Shown here piece after piece: positions 30,801 to 35,550 of a stretch of DNA of 35,550 nucleotides. The notes below the pieces were generated by a model that was given only the letters and a program-made list of their open reading frames with translations, searched no databases and was not told the origin of the DNA. The position numbers and the translations under genes are program-made. Source of the stretch: Myxococcales bacterium (GTDB lineage: Bacteria; Myxococcota_A; UBA796; GCA-2862545); NCBI GenBank assembly GCA_019634415.1, contig JAHQVJ010000068.1, positions 1-35,550 on the forward strand. The letters run 5' to 3'. Numbering within the stretch: the first letter of the stretch is position 1; every line of letters begins with the position of its first letter.

Positions 30801-33112
30801 CGGCCATCAAAGCCAAGATCGTCGGGGACGTCAGAGGAGAGCGCCTGCGTTCGGTGGGGATCGTGGTGGCCCTCTCCTGTGGCATCGCGGCCTTCTTCAC
30901 CGTGCTGTACAGCTATGCAGTGCTCACCCGGGCCATGGAGCAGGGCTACCTGCGGAGCATGCCGCCTTCCGCGCTGATTTCCGTCGACCATCTCGACGAA
31001 GACACCGTAGCTCGGGTGAAGGGGCGTCCCGGGGTGGCGACAGCAGAAGCCCGTCGCACCCTGTCGGGGCTCATCTCCAATGAACCCACCCGGTGGAACA
31101 ACCTGGTGTTGTTCGCCCGGAGCGATCTCCAGCGCTCGCAGACCGGCGTCCTTGACCTCGAGCAAGGTTCGTGGCCCCTGAGGGGGGAAGTGGCCATCGA
31201 ACGCGATGCGATGGCTGTGGGTGGACTCGCCATCGGTGACAACGTGATCGTTCGGACGGCGGATGGGGCCGAGCAGATCTTGCGTGTCAGCGGCACCGTG
31301 CACGACGTTGGAGAGGCCCAGGCCCGCATGGAGAACCTCGTGTACGGCTACGTCTCTGCCGAGACCCTGGGCTCCTTCGATGCCGCCTTCGACACCCTGG
31401 TCCTACGGGTGGCCCAGAACCCAGGCGACGCGGAGCACATTCGCCAGGTTGCCGAGGAGTGCGCAGCGATGATGGAGGCCGAGGGCTCGTCGGTGGACGG
31501 CATCCTGGTTCCACCGCCCCTCACGCACCCCCATGCCCAGATCATGGCGCTGCTGTTGGGGTCCATCGCCGTGTTCGGCGCCATGGTGCTGGGCTTGGCG
31601 GGCACCATCGTGTTCAACGTGCTGTCCGCCTTGATGCAAGCCCAGCGGCGGCAGATCGCCGTGATGAAGGCCCTTGGCGGCACGCGGCGCCAGATTTCAG
31701 GGATCTACCTGATGCAGGCCGTGACCTTCGGCGTGCTCGGCGCGTTCGTGGGCCTCGGGCCAGGACTCCTCGGAGGCCACACCCTGTCGCAATGGATGGC
31801 GGGATTCCTCAACTTCGACATCCACGACCCGTCGACCCCGGCCTGGGTGTTCGGCCTCGTGGTGGCCGTGGGTGTCGGTGTGCCCGTCGTCGCTGCGCTT
31901 CTTCCGGTCCGCGCAGGCACGCGGGTGTCGGTGCGAGAGGCCCTCTACCCCCCACGAGTCAACACGAGCGTCGGTACGTCCTGGCTGGATCGTCTCCTGG
32001 CGAAGCTTCCCGGGAACCGTTTCACCGCCCTAGCTGTGCGCAACTTGACCCGGCAGCGGACCCGCGTGGTGCTCACGACGAGCCTGATAACCCTGTCCGG
32101 AATCGCGATGTTGTCTGCCTTGAACCTTCGCTCATCCATGATCGACAGCCTGGATCGACGCTTCGATCTCATCGGCTACGACCTGTCCGTCGAACTGGCC
32201 GAGGGCACCCCCTCCGAAGTCGCGGAGCAGGCCGTCGCCGCGACCGACGTCGTGGTTGGTGTGGAGGGGTGGTTGACCACCTCGGGGTCGATCGCCGGTG
32301 AGAAGATCACCTTGGTGGGTCTGCCAGCGGGCGCACAGCTCATCTCCTTTGCCTCCCCCACCGAGGGCGAAGTGGTGCTGAGCACCGAGCTTCATTCGGC
32401 ACTGGGAGAGCCCGCGCGCGGCGATGTCGTTCAGCTCCAGCTCGAAGGTGGAACCCAGGTGTTCCGTGTCGCAGGGACCTCGTTCGAGCCCTTTGCCCTG
32501 CCTACCGCCTACGTGCCGCTGTCCACCTTCGATGACCCACGCGTCAATGGTCTGCGGGTCACCCTCACCGACATGAGTGCCGGCGCGGTCCAGCAAGCGC
32601 GAAGCCAGATCGATGACGCCCTGGACGGAGTGGGGGTGCGGGCCTTGCATGCCCGAACGAAGACGGAGACACGGTTTGTGTACGACCAACACATGGTGAT
32701 GATCTACGTGTTCCTGCTGGCAGTCTCTGGAATCATCGGCGCCATCGGCGTCCTGGGACTGGTCACGACCACCAGCCTCGGCGTGAGCGAGCGGCGACGC
32801 GAGCTGGGTGTGCTGCGGGCCATCGGTGCGACACCGCGGCGCGTGCTGGCCCTGGTGGTCCTAGAAGGCGCCCTGATTGGCCTGTCGGGCTGGTGCGTCG
32901 CCGTGCTCCTCGCGTCCTCGGTGAGCAAGGTCGTGGGAGACGCCTTGCTGTCCACGATGTTCGGCAGCGTGGCCGGAATGCCAGTGGACGTAGACGAGGC
33001 GGGAGTCGTGATATGGCTCGTGGTGGTACTGCTGGCGAGTGCGCTGGCGAGCCTGGCACCCGCTGTTGCTGCCTCGAAGAGTTCGATTCGCGAGGCCCTT
33101 CAATACGAGTAG
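30797..33112 (+). CDS. FtsX-type ABC permease (two FtsX domains)
   Basis: 771 residues. It has an N-terminal membrane segment (SVGIVVALSCGIAAFFTVLY), a periplasmic domain, then three membrane helices of the first FtsX unit (about 250-380, with the coupling motif RRQIAVMKALGGTRRQISGI). After a re-entrant helix near 430 come a second periplasmic domain and a second FtsX unit at the C-terminus (YVFLLAVSGIIGAIGVLGLV, RRRELGVLRAIGATPRRVLA). This two-unit form is usual for transporters that pull lipids, lipoproteins or peptides out of the membrane. No accessory periplasmic adaptor is encoded nearby. Confidence 0.92.
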   Translation: MTAIKAKIVGDVRGERLRSVGIVVALSCGIAAFFTVLYSYAVLTRAMEQGYLRSMPPSALISVDHLDEDTVARVKGRPGVATAEARRTLSGLISNEPTRWNNLVLFARSDLQRSQTGVLDLEQGSWPLRGEVAIERDAMAVGGLAIGDNVIVRTADGAEQILRVSGTVHDVGEAQARMENLVYGYVSAETLGSFDAAFDTLVLRVAQNPGDAEHIRQVAEECAAMMEAEGSSVDGILVPPPLTHPHAQIMALLLGSIAVFGAMVLGLAGTIVFNVLSALMQAQRRQIAVMKALGGTRRQISGIYLMQAVTFGVLGAFVGLGPGLLGGHTLSQWMAGFLNFDIHDPSTPAWVFGLVVAVGVGVPVVAALLPVRAGTRVSVREALYPPRVNTSVGTSWLDRLLAKLPGNRFTALAVRNLTRQRTRVVLTTSLITLSGIAMLSALNLRSSMIDSLDRRFDLIGYDLSVELAEGTPSEVAEQAVAATDVVVGVEGWLTTSGSIAGEKITLVGLPAGAQLISFASPTEGEVVLSTELHSALGEPARGDVVQLQLEGGTQVFRVAGTSFEPFALPTAYVPLSTFDDPRVNGLRVTLTDMSAGAVQQARSQIDDALDGVGVRALHARTKTETRFVYDQHMVMIYVFLLAVSGIIGAIGVLGLVTTTSLGVSERRRELGVLRAIGATPRRVLALVVLEGALIGLSGWCVAVLLASSVSKVVGDALLSTMFGSVAGMPVDVDEAGVVIWLVVVLLASALASLAPAVAASKSSIREALQYE

Positions 33113-33120
33113 AGGTGGAC

Positions 33121-33735
33121 GTGGGCAGGCGAAAGCAGGTCTCGGACCAGGAGCTGCTGGACAGAGCACGAGAGGTCTTCTCCAGAGACGGCACCGGGGT
33201 CTCCAGCCGTCAGCTGGCCAAGGAGATCGGGGTGTCCAGTGCCGTGCTCTTCCAGCGCTTCGGGTCGATGGATGCTCTGGTGTTTGCCGCCATGACGCCT
33301 CCCGAACCCGACTTGCCCGCAATCCTGTCGCATGAAGGGCTGTCGGGCAAGGAGCAGATCGAGCAGCTCGCGCTGGGACTGCTGGGCTACTTCCGCCAGC
33401 TCGTTCGCGTCCTCCTGCCCCTGGCGATGCATCCCGGGTTCAACTACGAGACCTTCCGGGCAGACAATCCCGATCTCCCCCTCGAACGCCTTCAGTTCGC
33501 CCTTGTCGAGGCCCTGGAGGCCAAGAGGCAGGCCGGGGAGATTCGCTGTCCGGACCCCGGAATGGTGGCGCTGAACCTCATTGCCCAGGCCCACAGCCTC
33601 GCGGTGTTCGAGCACATGGGCGTGCACCAGGGAACCTTCGACGACGCGGTTGTGCGGGCCGCGGCAGCTGTGTTGTGGGACGGCATCGCACCGTTCGATG
33701 GAGCGTTGCCGGTCGACGTGGGGATGGGCGGGTGA
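33121..33735 (+). CDS. TetR-family regulator of the ABC operon
   Basis: 204 residues from GTG33121, preceded by AGAGG (33111-33115). GTG33115 is an alternative. The helix-turn-helix VSDQELLDRAREVFSRDG, then SRQLAKEIGVSSAVLFQRFG, is clear, and the remaining helices form a ligand domain. It begins within ten bases of the permease stop codon, so it is the last gene of a three-gene operon, and the palindrome at 30078-30097 is its probable site. It may respond to whatever the transporter exports. Confidence 0.9.
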   Translation: MGRRKQVSDQELLDRAREVFSRDGTGVSSRQLAKEIGVSSAVLFQRFGSMDALVFAAMTPPEPDLPAILSHEGLSGKEQIEQLALGLLGYFRQLVRVLLPLAMHPGFNYETFRADNPDLPLERLQFALVEALEAKRQAGEIRCPDPGMVALNLIAQAHSLAVFEHMGVHQGTFDDAVVRAAAAVLWDGIAPFDGALPVDVGMGG

Positions 33736-33824
33736 TCCTGGCCCTCTTCGGGTGAACGTCGGCCGCGGCCGGTGATTCGTCGGCGGTTCTCGACGCCATC
33801 CCTGGCAGCGGATGCAAGCAGACG

Positions 33825-34145
33825 TCACTTGCCTCGCCGACGATGCGCGGGTTCGGCGCGTGCCGAACAAACCACTTCCCATCGCCGCAGCTCTCGAAAC
33901 GCCAACGGCGTCAACGGAACCCGCGCATGCGACGCCTCCGTCTTCGACCCATGCACCGTCAACAGCCGCCGTTCCCAGTCCACATCCTCCCAGTCCAGCC
34001 CGACCAGCTCTCCAGGCCGTAGGCCTTCCCCAGCCCCCACAGCCCATAGGCACCGGTGCACGTCCCGCGACAAATCCATCATCCGCATCAGCTCCTTGCG
34101 CATCATGTCGTCTCCTATGGGCAGCACGTCGGTGCCGCTCATCAA
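33825..34145 (-). pseudogene. Tyrosine recombinase catalytic-domain fragment
   Basis: About 85 codons match the start of a phage-integrase catalytic domain: VHRCLWAVGAGEGLRPGELV contains the first catalytic Arg, followed by GLDWEDVDWERRLLTVHGSK and RVPLTPLAFRELR. The His-x-x-Arg and Tyr blocks are missing. The end (from WEVVCSARAEPAHRRRGK) departs from the family. It is the third recombinase remnant in the window and is not close in sequence to the other two. Confidence 0.7.
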
Positions 34146-34237
34146 TGGAGATTCGTGAGCGCGCAGAGTTGGAAGCGCGAGGGTGAGAGTTCTCGAGAAA
34201 CTCGAAATCTCACCCTACGCCCGAGGCCACGCAGCCC

Positions 34238-34657
34238 CTACAGCAGCAGGTCGACCACCGCCGTCCGGCGTTGCCCGCACCCCTCGCCGTTGGGGGTGTC
34301 CACGTCGTAGTCGGGCGTGTAGTCCTCCGTGGCGAGCAACTCGCCGTCCCGCTTGAGCTCCAGCAGGAAGCTGTCGGGAGCGAACTCCAGCGCCGTGAAG
34401 CCCAGGATCTGTTCACCCGATGCATCGAGATCCACCGACGCATTGCCGGTGCACGCAGGCTCGGAGCCATCCGAGGGCAAGGTCACCACGCACATGGCGA
34501 ACTGGTTGTACCCCTGGATCTCGATCTCGTAGATGCCGGCCGTCCAGTCGCCGCCCTCGATGTCCACCGCGGTGCTGCTCGGGGCGTACATCAGGGTGCA
34601 ACTGAGGCCGCATCCGGTAGCCAGGGCCGCCACGGCCCCCAGGATGAGTGTGCGCAA
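34238..34657 (-). CDS. Small lipoprotein, function unknown
   Basis: 139 residues. A lipoprotein signal peptide (MRTLILGAVAALATGC, lipid Cys at 16) and five further Cys residues point to an envelope location with disulfides. The mature part is acidic and beta-rich (GGDWTAGIYEIEIQGYNQFA, FAPDSFLLELKRDGELLATE). Cys-rich small lipoproteins of this type are common in Myxococcota-like genomes, but no named family was recognised. Confidence 0.7.
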   Translation of the reverse strand: MRTLILGAVAALATGCGLSCTLMYAPSSTAVDIEGGDWTAGIYEIEIQGYNQFAMCVVTLPSDGSEPACTGNASVDLDASGEQILGFTALEFAPDSFLLELKRDGELLATEDYTPDYDVDTPNGEGCGQRRTAVVDLLL

Positions 34658-34910
34658 GGTGTTCTCCCAACGTGCCCACTCGAAGCGTACACGCGGACCC
34701 CGGCACAGTCAGGAAAATCTGGCTCGCCATCGGCCCGGCCCGGCCCGCGCCGGCTGGCCCACCTGCGGTGGTACCACCCCCGACGAACCGCCCACGGCGT
34801 GAGTGTTCAGGACACGTTCGGGTACACCACCGTGGTGGTGGAGGGGCTGTTCTCTTACGCCGCTGTGACCCAGGTGGAGGCGTTCATTCGCGCAGCCGCA
34901 CGTGGATGAA
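34658..34910. other. Intergenic, no gene supported
   Basis: A short plus-strand tail (about 34800-34909, ending FIRAAARG) has protein-like composition and could be a gene fragment. It has no start and no recognised family. Confidence 0.3.
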
Positions 34911-35550
34911 TCAGGCGTCTAGGTGGCTGTGCAACCAGGCCAGCTGGCGCTCCAGCACATCGTGCTGATGGACGGGGTCGGTGGGGGCGTGGGCCGCCAT
35001 CGGGTAGGCGACGAAGGACACGGGTGTGCCGTGGTCGCGCAGCGCGTGGAACAGCTTGTACGCATGGGAGACGGGAACGCGCACGTCGCCGGTGCACGCC
35101 AGGATCAGCGTGGGTGTGCGGATCTGGGCCGCATAGGTGGTGACCGATGCCGACCGGTAGCGCTCTGGACGGGTCCAAGGGGCGCCTCCCAGGGCGTGGC
35201 CGAACCACGTGTTGATGTCGGAGAGGGTGTAGGCGTCGACCCAGTCCACGAGGGGCGCGCCGGCGACCGCGGCCCTCCAGTCGGGCCCGTGTGCCGTGAG
35301 CCACGCCGCCAGGTAGCCACCGTAGGACCAGCCGATCACGGCCATTCGGTCGGTGTCCACGATCCCGCGAGCGTCGAGGGCCGCGAGCCCAGACAGGACA
35401 TCGTCGGAGGGGCCTTCGGCCGGGTGGTCCAGGATCGCGCTCTGCCAGGCCTCCCCACGGTGGTTGCTCCCCCGATAGTTCGGACAGAAGACGATCCACC
35501 CCTGTGCCGCGAGCACCTGGGGCCAGCCCGCGAACCCTTCGGTCATGGCG
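34911..35550 (-). CDS. S9-family peptidase, C-terminal catalytic domain (partial, runs off the window)
   Basis: At least 211 residues; the 5' part lies beyond the right edge. It is the alpha/beta hydrolase domain of a prolyl-oligopeptidase/acylaminoacyl-peptidase. Numbering from the first visible Met, the family motif NYRGSNHRGEAWQ is followed by the nucleophile S74 in GWSYGGYLAAW, the acid D154 (ACTGDVRVPV) and H186 (PMAAHAP). A beta-propeller domain is expected upstream. The His context (AAHAP rather than GH) is slightly unusual. Location may be cytosolic or exported and cannot be told from this part. Confidence 0.9.
   Translation of the reverse strand, partial: AMTEGFAGWPQVLAAQGWIVFCPNYRGSNHRGEAWQSAILDHPAEGPSDDVLSGLAALDARGIVDTDRMAVIGWSYGGYLAAWLTAHGPDWRAAVAGAPLVDWVDAYTLSDINTWFGHALGGAPWTRPERYRSASVTTYAAQIRTPTLILACTGDVRVPVSHAYKLFHALRDHGTPVSFVAYPMAAHAPTDPVHQHDVLERQLAWLHSHLDA

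Noticed and set aside
1..35550. CRISPR arrays, rRNA, tmRNA, riboswitches or a replication origin
   Set aside because: No regularly spaced repeats and no recognisable RNA gene or DnaA-box cluster were seen on either strand.

Overview
The window is GC-rich bacterial chromosomal DNA. It carries no rRNA, tRNA or housekeeping gene that would fix the taxon. The mix of secreted and lipoprotein genes of unknown role, a type 2 isopentenyl-diphosphate isomerase, an MpaB-type oxygenase, a carotenoid-isomerase-like FAD enzyme and a Cys-rich lipoprotein suggests a Myxococcota/Deltaproteobacteria-like organism. This is an inference of low to moderate confidence. There are many broken genes and recombinase remnants, so this is a plastic accessory region.

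Layout. 1-1800: an attC-like hairpin, a parDE toxin-antitoxin pair and the 5' half of a tyrosine recombinase (integron-style debris). 1800-7520: a secreted propeller-like protein, a decayed sulfatase, an unknown protein, an MpaB-family oxygenase and, divergent from it, fni (idi2). 7650-8620: an integron-integrase-like gene with one frameshift. 8940-11160: a doubtful ORF, then two 5'-truncated genes (class V aminotransferase and pirin) joined at their broken ends. 11290-12775: a TetR regulator and an SDR gene with matching palindromic operators. 12830-13215: an IS66 transposase remnant. 13500-25355: an aromatic catabolic island. 25519-28430: an FAD oxidoreductase, truncated UspA and ABC-ATPase fragments joined end to end, and a Fur regulator. 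28505-33735: a beta-lactamase-fold lipoprotein and an ABC/FtsX/TetR operon. 33825-35550: a recombinase fragment, a lipoprotein and a partial S9 peptidase.

The central island is the most interesting part. On the minus strand a tightly coupled operon (aldehyde dehydrogenase, pobA, pcaL fusion, pcaH, pcaG, pcaB, pcaI, pcaJ) encodes conversion of an aromatic aldehyde through 4-hydroxybenzoate and protocatechuate to 3-oxoadipyl-CoA. A LysR gene lies directly upstream. On the plus strand, converging on the operon, are a cytochrome P450 and a lignostilbene-dioxygenase-like carotenoid oxygenase of visibly lower GC. The same promoter design (an inverted repeat ATRCC-N6-GGYAT, then ATTGGTATTTT 28-29 bases on) occurs before the P450, before the aldehyde dehydrogenase and beside the LysR gene. 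This ties the genes into one putative regulon: a stilbenoid or lignin-dimer cleavage module feeding the beta-ketoadipate pathway. The P450-side and LysR-side promoters lie in a 130-base direct repeat that brackets the island, and the right-hand copy no longer drives a recognisable gene.
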